Below are positions 1 to 6,880 of a stretch of 9,754 nucleotides of DNA, one piece after another. Location: positions 1 through 9,754 of the forward strand of contig DUGC01000091.1 in NCBI GenBank assembly GCA_013331625.1, given 5' to 3'. Origin of the DNA: Candidatus Iainarchaeum sp. (GTDB lineage: Archaea; Iainarchaeota; Iainarchaeia; Iainarchaeales; Iainarchaeaceae). Position numbers and translations under genes: made by a program. The notes below the pieces were generated by a model that ran no database searches, was not told the DNA's origin, and saw only the letters and a program-made list of their open reading frames with translations. The stretch's first letter is position 1, and every line of letters starts with the position of its first letter.

Positions 1-282
1 GATTGCGCTCTGCACGTCCTCTTGCGAGCAGCTTGCGGCATTTATCGTGTTTCCGGCGATACATGCGGAAATGTCATATCCCGAGCAATCCAACTGGCAT
101 TTGAGTGTTCCGGATGTGAAACCAGCTGCGGCTGTTGAGCACATGTATCCGTTCACGTTTGCGTCATCGCACGCTTCTCCGGCTTCAACTATGCTATTGC
201 CGCACACCGGCAAAGCAGCCATGAACGGAAATAATGCCAGCAGCACAGCCAGCGACAAGACTGCTATTTTGCTTTTGTTCAT
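1..282 (-). CDS. Secreted cysteine-rich protein, N-terminal part (probable beta-helix protein, truncated by window edge)
   Basis: The reading frame is open from an ATG at 280-282 to base 1, giving 94 residues with no stop; the rest lies outside the window. Residues 1-23 form a signal peptide: basic MNKSK, then a hydrophobic run, with likely cleavage near the AA at 22-23. The mature part is rich in cysteine (C27, C38, C48, C62, C66, C74, C85). It opens with CGNSIVEAGEACDD, the form of the cysteine-rich repeat found at the start of many secreted proteins of uncultured prokaryotes, followed by a GF-SGTLKC-DCSGYD-SAC unit. The last visible stretch, AASCSQEDVQSAI, resembles from memory the entry segment of right-handed beta-helix proteins, so this is probably a fourth beta-helix protein of the array. 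The start is supported by the signal peptide and by a TATA-like box 29 nt upstream. The coding call is firm; the beta-helix inference is moderate. Confidence 0.85.
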   Translation of the reverse strand, partial: MNKSKIAVLSLAVLLALFPFMAALPVCGNSIVEAGEACDDANVNGYMCSTAAAGFTSGTLKCQLDCSGYDISACIAGNTINAASCSQEDVQSAI

Positions 283-303
283 TCAACTCTATATTGCCTT
301 TAA

Positions 304-318
304 CTTGTATAAAATAAT
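304..318 (-). promoter_or_regulatory. TATA-box promoter of the truncated secreted gene
   Basis: Read on the minus strand, TATTTTATAC lies at 307-316, centred about 29 nt before the ATG at 282. In archaea transcription starts about 25-27 nt downstream of the TATA centre, which predicts a leaderless or nearly leaderless mRNA. The nucleotides just before the ATG (AGAGTTGA) contain no Shine-Dalgarno match. The core TTTATACAAG is shared with the promoter at 5424-5436. Confidence 0.6.
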
Positions 319-337
319 GGCGTCGAATGTTATTTTG

Positions 338-724
338 CTAAAACTCAGGCACGCTGAAAGTAATTGTTTTTGAGTTGCGGTTGTATGAGGCGATTTGGCA
401 ATTCGTGCATTCCGTTCCGTCTTTGAGTATCTTCGGGTTCGTGAAATTTGTGTTATAGATTGTTATTGTCGCGCTTTGGTTAAGTTGTGGCAAATTGTTT
501 TGGTTCAGCGTGATTTTGTTTTGTGAAATATTCAGGTCAGCATCGAGGTTGAGCATGTCGTCCTCCCCTGCAGACATTTTTACAAGCAGGATACTTTTGT
601 TTGTGTATGAAATTTTGCCATATTGTGATATCCCCAATTCAAGGTTCTGCATTCCGTTGATGTCTGTTGCATTGAAATCAGGCGCGATGTCGAATTTGGT
701 TGCAATAGGGAGCGCGCAGCCGTA
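338..724 (-). repeat. Shared C-terminal module, copy 1
   Basis: Codes residues 874-1001 (128 aa plus stop) of the LamG/beta-helix protein. It aligns without gaps to copies at 3402-3788 and 7070-7456. Invariant blocks include KFDI-PDFNATDI, LNISQ, LNQNN, ATIT-YNT-F, PKIL-DG, EC--C and the final P[EG]F. There are three conserved cysteines (C876, C979, C982) and many N-x-S/T sequons. By manual count it is about 75% identical to copy 2 and 65% to copy 3. Parts are close to identical at the DNA level, including a 20-base exact match at 462-481 with 3526-3545. Confidence 0.9.
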
Positions 725-3343
725 GCGGTTCACAAAAGCCCTTGCAGCCGCTGCCGTTTTCGGGCAGCGGTCTTGTGTGTTTGGCACACCGTCGCCATCG
801 GAATCAGTCGGTACCGGCGCTTGCGAATTGGCCATGTATTCATAGGCACCTATGTCCCAGCCAGTGCCCTGCGGGCGGGGAGTGCCCGCGTAATCCGTGT
901 TAAAGCCTGTTGAAAGGTCAGTGCCGGCATTGATTGCAGGGCTGTTGGGTTTTAGCCTCAGGTCGCCATTTGCCGGGTCGGCAAAAATTTCCTGCGGAGT
1001 GACGCCTCCGTTGATGCCGTGGGTTTCCGGATAGTACAGGACTTTGGCCGAGTTGTCCCTGTCGGTTATGATGTTGTACCCTGCCCCCATTCCGCGGAGG
1101 CGGGGGTTGAACGAATAAAAGCCGGTGCCTTTGCTAAGGCCGTCCCCGACTGAAATAAACAGGTTGTTGAAGACCTGGCCATTGTGGGCCCCGGTCCCGT
1201 CTGCATTTGCAGCGAAGAGGAATCCGATGGTGAATGGCGAATCGTAAATTGTATTGTTGTAAATCCTGACCCCGGGCAGGGTGTTATTCAGCTGTAGCCT
1301 GGAGCGCAAAAAAATATTATTGCGAAACGTCCAGTCCTGCATGTCGGCATATCCGCTGCCCGAGTCCAGATTCCCGAACTGCCCGTTGGAGTCCATGATG
1401 TAATTGCGCTCGAATACAATCCCCCTTGCAGTCATTTTGGCCGAGCTTTCAAAAGTCTGGATAATGTCAGCATGGTTGCCCCCTGTCGCGCCCTGGTCGG
1501 AATTGAAGCGGATGAACTGGTTGCCGCTGATCACCTGGGTTTTTCCCCACACGCGCAGTGCATCATAGCCCAGCCCGTCGCGAAAAATGTTGTTCGAAAC
1601 GGTATTGTCGTGGCCTATCATGGCTACCATGCCGTTTCCGGTCGGGGCATAAAACGTGTTATTCATGATGCGGGTGAATGCCGGCCCGCTGGTGCCGTCA
1701 TTGGTTTCCCCGCCCTGCATATAAATGCCCTGCGCGCCTTTCGTGAATTCATTCCTCTCGATTGTATTGTTGTTCGCCCCGCTGCCATAAAGGGCCAGTG
1801 TTGTTCCCTGGAATTTTATGCCCGTGATTTTGTAATAACTGTTGTATACCGTCAGTTTTCCGTTTATGATTGTGGTGCCATCGCCCAAGCCCGTGATTGT
1901 TATCGGGTATGAAGCGGTCCCGTTCCTTTTTGTCGAACCTCCCGCGAATGTTCCGGCGGCAAGACGGATTGTGTCTCCTGCATTGGCCTTTCCAAGCGCA
2001 TAGTCGAGTGTCAGGAATGGCGATGAATTGCTTCCGCTGTTGGTGTTGCTTCCGCCTGTTGAAACATACCAGTCCCGAATTGAAGGCGCTGAAAGCGAGC
2101 CGAACCCCGCTTCCAAGGCCAGATTCGAATTGAGGGATAGGGTGCAAGCTCCTGTGCCAAGGCACCCTGCACCGCTCCAGCCGCTAAATGCAGAGCCCGT
2201 GCCCGGAGTTGCCGTCAGGGTTACTGATGTGCCTGCGTTTAATGTTTCAGAGCAGTCGGAGCCGCAATTTATCCCTGCACCGGTTATTGTGCCGCTGCCT
2301 GTGCCGCTTTTTGTGACCACCAAAGTATAAGATGATGGCGGGGGAGCCGGCAATGTTGTTGCAAAAGCGGCTGATGACATTGCCGAAATGTTTCCGCCCG
2401 CATCATATGCTTCAATAGTGTAAGAATAACTGGTATCAGGCCTCAGGCCGGAATCAGTGAAGGATATGCCCGGGCTATTCCCTGCCAGGGTTTCGTTGCG
2501 GTAAATCCTGTATCCGGCAACCTCGTTATTGTCAGCTGAAGCGTCCCAGCTGACGCTGGCCTGTGAAGAGGAAATTGCGGTTGCTAAAATTCCGGCAGGC
2601 GCTGAGGGCGCACTGTCATCGGTAATGCTGTCCTTTCCCGAATCATAAATTTCCCTTATTTCCCCGGCTGAAAGTTCCCTGTTGTAGGCCCTGAGGTCAT
2701 CTACAGAGCCCTTGAAAAAATTCCCTGTGCTGCCACGGATCATCGCCCCCATGGCTGAAGTATTCAATGCAATCTGCTGGGGGCTATAGGCTATGACCCT
2801 GTCAAGGACGCCATCGATATATAATTTACCCGCGCCGTTGAAATCTGCCCACGCTATATGTTTCCATGAGTTATTGAATGCAATTCCTGCCGATGTCTGG
2901 GCGGGCACCAGACTGGTTCCATTGCTGTTCCTTATATGGACCCCGAGCTTTCCGGACGAATCAGCATAAAGCCAGAACACAGGGCTGCTATTTGCAGTAT
3001 TGCCCTCGGCATATACTGCCTTGGATGCCTGCGGGCCGCCCTTGACCCATGCGCTCACAGAGTAGCCCGTTGATGGGTTGTAAACCGGCAGGCCGCTGGC
3101 AGCCGTGATCCTGACATAACTGTCTTTCCCGTCAAAGCTGATGGCATTTCCTATTTTGCCGTTTATCCATGCCGCCCCGTTCTGCACTGTTCCAACGTGG
3201 CCATTTCCTGAAAAGTCATTTGCAATAGTGCCCGTCCCTTCATCAAGTGGCCAGTATCCTGCAAGGCCATCGGAAAGTGACGCATCCGCAAGTGCGCACA
3301 TGCAGAGAATTAAAATGGCCAGGGTCTTATTTTTACATTTCAT
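338..3343 (-). CDS. Secreted multidomain protein: LamG, Fn3, InlB-like repeat, right-handed beta-helix, TSP3 linker, shared C-terminal module
   Basis: A 1001-residue extracellular protein. The ATG at 3343 is chosen over the one at 3457 because it begins a clean signal peptide (MKCKNK, hydrophobic core, AxA cleavage after residue 21), has a TATA box 31 nt upstream and avoids overlap with the preceding gene. Domains: LamG/concanavalin-like about 24-235 (GYWPLDEGTG... VDDLRAYNRELS); fibronectin type III about 246-332; InlB/bacterial-repeat-like 338-414 with C360, C364, C394, C400 and FSGWSG; right-handed parallel beta-helix about 424-838 with Asn-rich turns (NNTIY, NNIF) and the closing SPAINAG... 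GWDIGAYEY segment; thrombospondin type 3 calcium-binding linker 846-876 (DSDGDGVPNTQDRCP... GC); shared module 874-1001. LamG and beta-helix folds usually bind or cut polysaccharide, so a carbohydrate-binding, adhesive or lyase role is plausible but unproven. There is no transmembrane anchor after the signal peptide. Confidence 0.93.
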   Translation of the reverse strand: MKCKNKTLAILILCMCALADASLSDGLAGYWPLDEGTGTIANDFSGNGHVGTVQNGAAWINGKIGNAISFDGKDSYVRITAASGLPVYNPSTGYSVSAWVKGGPQASKAVYAEGNTANSSPVFWLYADSSGKLGVHIRNSNGTSLVPAQTSAGIAFNNSWKHIAWADFNGAGKLYIDGVLDRVIAYSPQQIALNTSAMGAMIRGSTGNFFKGSVDDLRAYNRELSAGEIREIYDSGKDSITDDSAPSAPAGILATAISSSQASVSWDASADNNEVAGYRIYRNETLAGNSPGISFTDSGLRPDTSYSYTIEAYDAGGNISAMSSAAFATTLPAPPPSSYTLVVTKSGTGSGTITGAGINCGSDCSETLNAGTSVTLTATPGTGSAFSGWSGAGCLGTGACTLSLNSNLALEAGFGSLSAPSIRDWYVSTGGSNTNSGSNSSPFLTLDYALGKANAGDTIRLAAGTFAGGSTKRNGTASYPITITGLGDGTTIINGKLTVYNSYYKITGIKFQGTTLALYGSGANNNTIERNEFTKGAQGIYMQGGETNDGTSGPAFTRIMNNTFYAPTGNGMVAMIGHDNTVSNNIFRDGLGYDALRVWGKTQVISGNQFIRFNSDQGATGGNHADIIQTFESSAKMTARGIVFERNYIMDSNGQFGNLDSGSGYADMQDWTFRNNIFLRSRLQLNNTLPGVRIYNNTIYDSPFTIGFLFAANADGTGAHNGQVFNNLFISVGDGLSKGTGFYSFNPRLRGMGAGYNIITDRDNSAKVLYYPETHGINGGVTPQEIFADPANGDLRLKPNSPAINAGTDLSTGFNTDYAGTPRPQGTGWDIGAYEYMANSQAPVPTDSDGDGVPNTQDRCPKTAAAARAFVNRYGCALPIATKFDIAPDFNATDINGMQNLELGISQYGKISYTNKSILLVKMSAGEDDMLNLDADLNISQNKITLNQNNLPQLNQSATITIYNTNFTNPKILKDGTECTNCQIASYNRNSKTITFSVPEF

Positions 3344-3368
3344 AATTGAGTATATCTTGCTCCGGGAT

Positions 3369-3380
3369 GGTATAAAATGA
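3369..3380 (-). promoter_or_regulatory. TATA-box promoter of the LamG/beta-helix gene
   Basis: On the minus strand TCATTTTATACC contains the TATA-like TTTTATA at 3371-3377, about 31 nt before the ATG at 3343. This fits a near-leaderless transcript. No Shine-Dalgarno sequence precedes the ATG (ATATACTCAATT). The promoter fits in the 58-bp gap after the upstream gene and supports the start at 3343 rather than 3457. Confidence 0.55.
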
Positions 3381-3385
3381 TATTG

Positions 3386-3413
3386 CCGGAGGTTTTGCTG
3401 GCTAAAACCCCGG
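3386..3413 (-). terminator. Hairpin spanning the stop codon of the beta-helix gene, possible terminator or 3'-end structure
   Basis: The arms CCGG (3386-3389) plus GGTTTT (3391-3396) pair with AAAACC (3404-3409) plus CCGG (3410-3413), leaving one bulged A at 3390 and a 7-nt loop at 3397-3403. This gives about 10 base pairs. The TAG stop of the beta-helix gene (3402-3404) lies at the loop edge, and the next gene's TATA box starts about 10 nt beyond. The structure is clear in the sequence; its role as a terminator, mRNA stabiliser or insulator is inference. A strong U-tract after it is missing, which argues against a classical intrinsic terminator. Confidence 0.4.
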
Positions 3414-3788
3414 CGCCGTGAAAACAAGCGTTTTCGCACCGCGGTCGTATGCTGCAATCTTGCACGCAGTGCATTCCTCTCCGTCGCGCAGTATTTTCGG
3501 GTTCGTGAAACTGGTGTTGTAGAGCGTTATTGTCGCGCTTTGGTTTAGTTGAGACAAATTGTTTTGGTTGAGCGTTATTTTGCCCTGTGAAATATTGAGG
3601 TCTGCGTCAATGTCGAGGCGGTCGTCTTCCCCTGCAGTTATTTTTACAAGAAGGATGTTTTTGCCTGCGTACGAAATTTTCCCGAAGGCCAATATTCCCA
3701 GTTCGAGGCTGTGCATTCCATTGATATCCGTTGCGTTGAAATCGGGCCTGATGTCGAATTTTGTCGCAATCGGGAGGGCGCAGCCGAA
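3402..3788 (-). repeat. Shared C-terminal module, copy 2
   Basis: Codes residues 537-664 (128 aa plus stop) of the beta-helix protein. It is gap-free against copies 1 and 3, about 75% identical to copy 1 and about 62% to copy 3 by manual count. It keeps all three cysteines (C539, C642, C645) and ends FTAPGF at the stop codon. Confidence 0.9.
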
Positions 3789-5396
3789 TATGTTCACATG
3801 AGGCCTTGCCGCAACTGCCGTATTAGGACACCTGTCAGCTGCGTCCGGAACCCCGTCAAGGTCGTCATCGTTTCTGTGTTGCCCTCGAGGCTGTGTGCCT
3901 GTATGCTCAAATGCGCCGATGTCCCAGGCAGAACCCTGCGGGCGGGATACATTGTTGTAATCATTACTAAAACCAGCAGAGCCAAGATCTTCGCCAGCAT
4001 CCACCCCCGGACTCGTTGCCATAATATATAGGTTTACTAGGTCACTGCGCGCCGGATAAGTGCTAGTATCTATAAAACCCATTTCGTTTATACTGGAAGC
4101 GATAATGCTGTTGTTGTCTAACCCCGATGCTTTCCATTCATTAAAGGTGTATGCTTTGTAAGGGCTAACCTGAATCGCGAAAGACTGAGAATTGCCCGGA
4201 TAGCAATAATTGTTATTGGAAACGAGGTCGTCGAATGAACCTGCCTGAAAAATAAAGCACAACCCATTCCCCACTAAAATATTATTTTTCAATTCGGTGA
4301 ATTTTAAGTTTATAGAAAGCGGCACATTAGAGTAAATCGTATTATTGTAAATTTTGGTCATTTCGCTGCCCACCCCTACCCCGATAGCGTAATAACTATG
4401 GGCATTTATCAAAACATTGTTGCGTATTGTAGTTTTGTCTGCTGCAGAAAGGTAAACCATGGCTGTGCCGCCAGCTTCGCCGAATACCTCATCATTATAG
4501 AAAAGATTACTCTCCACAAGATTGCTGGTTGGCCGGGGATATGTCCCGGCACCTTGCCTAATAAAGATAAAATCCTGATGCGGCACTTTTAACGGGTCAC
4601 CGCCCCAGTAACCAATATCATATTGGAACAAGTCATGAATTACATTATTTCTGACTGTATTATTTGTGGCCGCTATAGATGAACTTGATGAAATGTCAAT
4701 TCCCCAATTAACAAAATGGTGGATGTTGTTCTCCGATATCGTGCAATTCCTGCCCCCACTGATGCCTATACCGGCGCCCCCTGTCTTGGTTACTTCATTT
4801 CCTGAAATTTGACAGTCAATAGGATTGAGCAGGAAGATTCCCACCCCATTTACTTGCACCGAACCGTCATTAGACCAGTCGCCTATGTCGTGAAGATAAA
4901 GGCCTTTTAATCTGACACCAACTGACGAACTGTTAAAGCGCACTCCTACCCCGGAGTAAGTTGCCGGGGCATATTTTAGCCCCCGGATTTCGAAATTCTG
5001 GATTGTAATATAGTTAATTTCCCTAGAATTTGCATAAAACCCCAGGCCCCTCGTATTCTCCCCATCAATAATTGCCTTGCCGGCACCCCAGTTACCAGTT
5101 GAATTTCCATTGTATACTATCCTGTTGCTATCCGAGTTTCCAGGCCAGCTTAAATTAATGGTGCCCTTGTATACTACTCCCCCTTTAAACATGACTATGT
5201 CACCCGGGTTGAGGGCAACGTTTTTTGGGTTCCCTGAGGAATTAGCGTCTCCCGGAGAATGCTTCCATGCAGTTAATGTGGACTGGCCATCAGCAGCATC
5301 ATTCCCGTTCTCAAAATCGATATAGTATGTTGCCGCGCTTGCCGATGTTGCGAGCAGGAAAATTATCCCAATCAAAATAATCTTGTTGCAGTTCAT
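3402..5396 (-). CDS. Secreted right-handed beta-helix protein with TSP3 linker and shared C-terminal module
   Basis: A complete 664-residue extracellular protein. The signal peptide is residues 1-21 (MNCNK, hydrophobic core, AxA cleavage after A21). The mature protein begins TYYIDFENGNDAADG, the usual entry to a right-handed parallel beta-helix, followed by the PGDIVMFKGG strand. The helix runs to about residue 498, with repeated coils marked by Asn ladders (NNTIYS, RNNVIHD, KNNILVG) and the closing SPGVDAG... WDIGAFEH segment. Residues 509-539 are a thrombospondin type 3 calcium-binding linker (DDDLDGVPDAADRCP... GC), and 537-664 are the shared module. The fold is that of pectate/alginate lyases and NosD-type proteins, but no catalytic set can be assigned; H273 and D275 (PHQDF) are possible candidates only. 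A surface carbohydrate or adhesion role is inferred. The start is supported by the signal peptide and a TATA box 34 nt upstream. Confidence 0.95.
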   Translation of the reverse strand: MNCNKIILIGIIFLLATSASAATYYIDFENGNDAADGQSTLTAWKHSPGDANSSGNPKNVALNPGDIVMFKGGVVYKGTINLSWPGNSDSNRIVYNGNSTGNWGAGKAIIDGENTRGLGFYANSREINYITIQNFEIRGLKYAPATYSGVGVRFNSSSVGVRLKGLYLHDIGDWSNDGSVQVNGVGIFLLNPIDCQISGNEVTKTGGAGIGISGGRNCTISENNIHHFVNWGIDISSSSSIAATNNTVRNNVIHDLFQYDIGYWGGDPLKVPHQDFIFIRQGAGTYPRPTSNLVESNLFYNDEVFGEAGGTAMVYLSAADKTTIRNNVLINAHSYYAIGVGVGSEMTKIYNNTIYSNVPLSINLKFTELKNNILVGNGLCFIFQAGSFDDLVSNNNYCYPGNSQSFAIQVSPYKAYTFNEWKASGLDNNSIIASSINEMGFIDTSTYPARSDLVNLYIMATSPGVDAGEDLGSAGFSNDYNNVSRPQGSAWDIGAFEHTGTQPRGQHRNDDDLDGVPDAADRCPNTAVAARPHVNIFGCALPIATKFDIRPDFNATDINGMHSLELGILAFGKISYAGKNILLVKITAGEDDRLDIDADLNISQGKITLNQNNLSQLNQSATITLYNTSFTNPKILRDGEECTACKIAAYDRGAKTLVFTAPGF

Positions 5397-5423
5397 GTTT
5401 TTCCGGTTCTATATTACTTTGAG

Positions 5424-5436
5424 CTTGTATAAACGC
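5424..5436 (-). promoter_or_regulatory. TATA-box promoter of the beta-helix gene
   Basis: On the minus strand GCGTTTATACAAG holds a TATA-like TTTATA at 5428-5433, about 34 nt before the ATG at 5396. This predicts a 5' leader of only a few nucleotides. The sequence before the ATG (ATAGAACCGGAAAAAC) lacks a typical Shine-Dalgarno match. The TTTATACAAG core matches the promoter at 304-318. Confidence 0.6.
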
Positions 5437-5564
5437 GTAGCGAAGCCCCCTTGCAAATAAGTTGGCCTTGCCGATAATTGATGCTATGCCGATATGTTCG
5501 CCCGCAGCGGTCTTGTACATCGCGGCCTGCCGATGCCCTCCGTTAAAAAGTGAAAACCGCTTCA

Positions 5565-6860
5565 TTAGCTGTTGCTTTCAAGCAGCCATTTCCATGCGGG
5601 TTCCACGTTTATTTTTTTTCCGTTCTTTTGGATTTTTTCCTGCTGGTCATAAGTGAGTATTGTTCCCTCTTTTATCCCGAGTTCCTGCAATGTTTCTGCC
5701 AGCCCCTCTATTTCCCTTTTTCTGTTTTTTTCCGTGAGACGGTAGCAGGCCTGTATTGCAGCGGGCTTTTTTGCCTTTTTCTTTATGATGAAATCGCACT
5801 CTTTGCCGCTTCTTGTCTTATAATAGTAGATGCCATTGTTTTGTATGGAATTTTGCCTCCTGAAAAGTTCTATGAAAACCGCATTTTCGAGCACCCTCCC
5901 CATGTCAGCAGTTTCGCTTGCAAGGAAGGTTATGTAAGATGTGTCGAAGAGGTAGATTTTTGATTTGGAGTACTCGCTTTTCTTGAATGATTTTGCATAT
6001 TGCTTCACATAGCTCACGAAATAGATGTCCTGGAGTGTTCCGAGAATGGTGTAGATGTCCTCGAGGCTGTATGGCATCTTGTTTGATTTCAGGTAATTCT
6101 CATATGCGGCAATGGAAAAAGGGTTGCCATAAAGGTTCAGGAGGTACTTTGCAGTTGTGGTGGCCAGCTTGATATTGCTGATGCTGTTCCTCTCTATGGT
6201 GTCTTTGTATATTACCGTGTCAAAATAGTTGTTCACAAGCCTGTTTTTCAGCCCGATGTCTTTTGCCAAAACCAGTTCGGGAAACCCGCCATGCGTGAGG
6301 TATTCCCGGAACAACCTTTTAATGCGATACACTTTGCTGGAATACTGTGTTTTTGCGTCCAGCGCAAGCCCCTTCACATCGAGGAATTCCCGGAACGAGA
6401 GCGGGAGGAGCAGGAACGGCAGGGCTTTCCCCCGCAAGGAAGTTGCAATGTCGCTGCTGAGCATTCTTGAATTGGATCCGGTGGCGTAGGTCCTGAAATG
6501 CCAGTTCAGCAAGGATATGGCGAAATTTTCCCATCCTTCGACAACCTGTATTTCATCGAGGAAAAATACAAAATCCCCGGATTCGAACAGTTCTTTTGCA
6601 GATTCCGTGATAAGGTTAAGGTCGCTTCCAGTCATGCCTTTGAGAATATTGTCCTCAAAGTTGATGAATACCGGCTTTTTTTTAGCCTGTTTTTTATAAA
6701 TGTTGTAGAGATAATAGCTTTTGCCGGCCCTTCTTGGCCCGACTATGGCAATCACCTTGTCAAACGGTATTTCAGGCAACTGCATAGCCCGCTCAAAAGT
6801 ATCCTTCGGGGCGGTTTCCTCGAATTTGAGGAGGGCCTTTTTCACCGTGTCGATGTCCAT
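5565..6860 (-). CDS. AAA-type ATPase with C-terminal DUF4143-like domain (archaeal ATPase family)
   Basis: A complete 431-residue cytoplasmic protein without a signal peptide or membrane segment. Walker A is GPRRAGKS at 41-48; Walker B is FFLDEIQ at 99-105; a sensor-1-like TGSNS is at 127-131; and SLRG...LPLSFREF at 141-159 matches the conserved arginine and PLSF-EF segment of this family. The middle, about 225-290, is helical and probably winged-helix. The C-terminal part has LENAVFIEL (E325), YYYKTRSGKECDF (D356) and AIQACY (Q370), the layout of the DUF4143 nuclease-like fold; the lysine expected of an active PD-(D/E)xK site after Q370 is not obvious. Family members are widespread, often paralogous and of unknown cellular role. 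It lies between two surface-protein genes but has its own promoter with paired dyads. The start is supported by the TATA box 25 nt upstream and by the usual family length. Confidence 0.95.
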   Translation of the reverse strand: MDIDTVKKALLKFEETAPKDTFERAMQLPEIPFDKVIAIVGPRRAGKSYYLYNIYKKQAKKKPVFINFEDNILKGMTGSDLNLITESAKELFESGDFVFFLDEIQVVEGWENFAISLLNWHFRTYATGSNSRMLSSDIATSLRGKALPFLLLPLSFREFLDVKGLALDAKTQYSSKVYRIKRLFREYLTHGGFPELVLAKDIGLKNRLVNNYFDTVIYKDTIERNSISNIKLATTTAKYLLNLYGNPFSIAAYENYLKSNKMPYSLEDIYTILGTLQDIYFVSYVKQYAKSFKKSEYSKSKIYLFDTSYITFLASETADMGRVLENAVFIELFRRQNSIQNNGIYYYKTRSGKECDFIIKKKAKKPAAIQACYRLTEKNRKREIEGLAETLQELGIKEGTILTYDQQEKIQKNGKKINVEPAWKWLLESNS

Positions 6861-6880
6861 GCACTAAGCATGTGCGCAAG

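Noticed and set aside
47..373. 108-codon plus-strand frame at the left edge
   Set aside because: It is antisense to the signal-peptide and cysteine-rich gene at 1-282 and runs across that gene's promoter; it has no plausible start signal or domain.
1472..1912. 146-codon plus-strand frame opposite the beta-helix coding region
   Set aside because: It is antisense to a gene with clear domains, shows no recognisable motif and is best explained as a shadow in a GC-rich stretch.
1749..2165. 138-codon minus-strand frame within the LamG/beta-helix gene
   Set aside because: It lies wholly inside a well-supported gene in another frame, is rich in Arg, His and Gln as expected of an out-of-frame reading, and has no domain or start signal.
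3344..3457. Upstream ATG at 3457 extending the LamG protein by 38 residues
   Set aside because: The extension is basic and low in hydrophobicity, overlaps the preceding gene's end and would bury the clear signal peptide that starts at 3343; the TATA box at 3371-3377 lies inside the extension.
6858..6872. CATGC-ACTAA-GCATG inverted repeat across the ATPase start codon
   Set aside because: The 5-bp arms are short and the predicted transcript starts at about the ATG, so the upstream arm would not be in the mRNA; a regulatory hairpin is unlikely.
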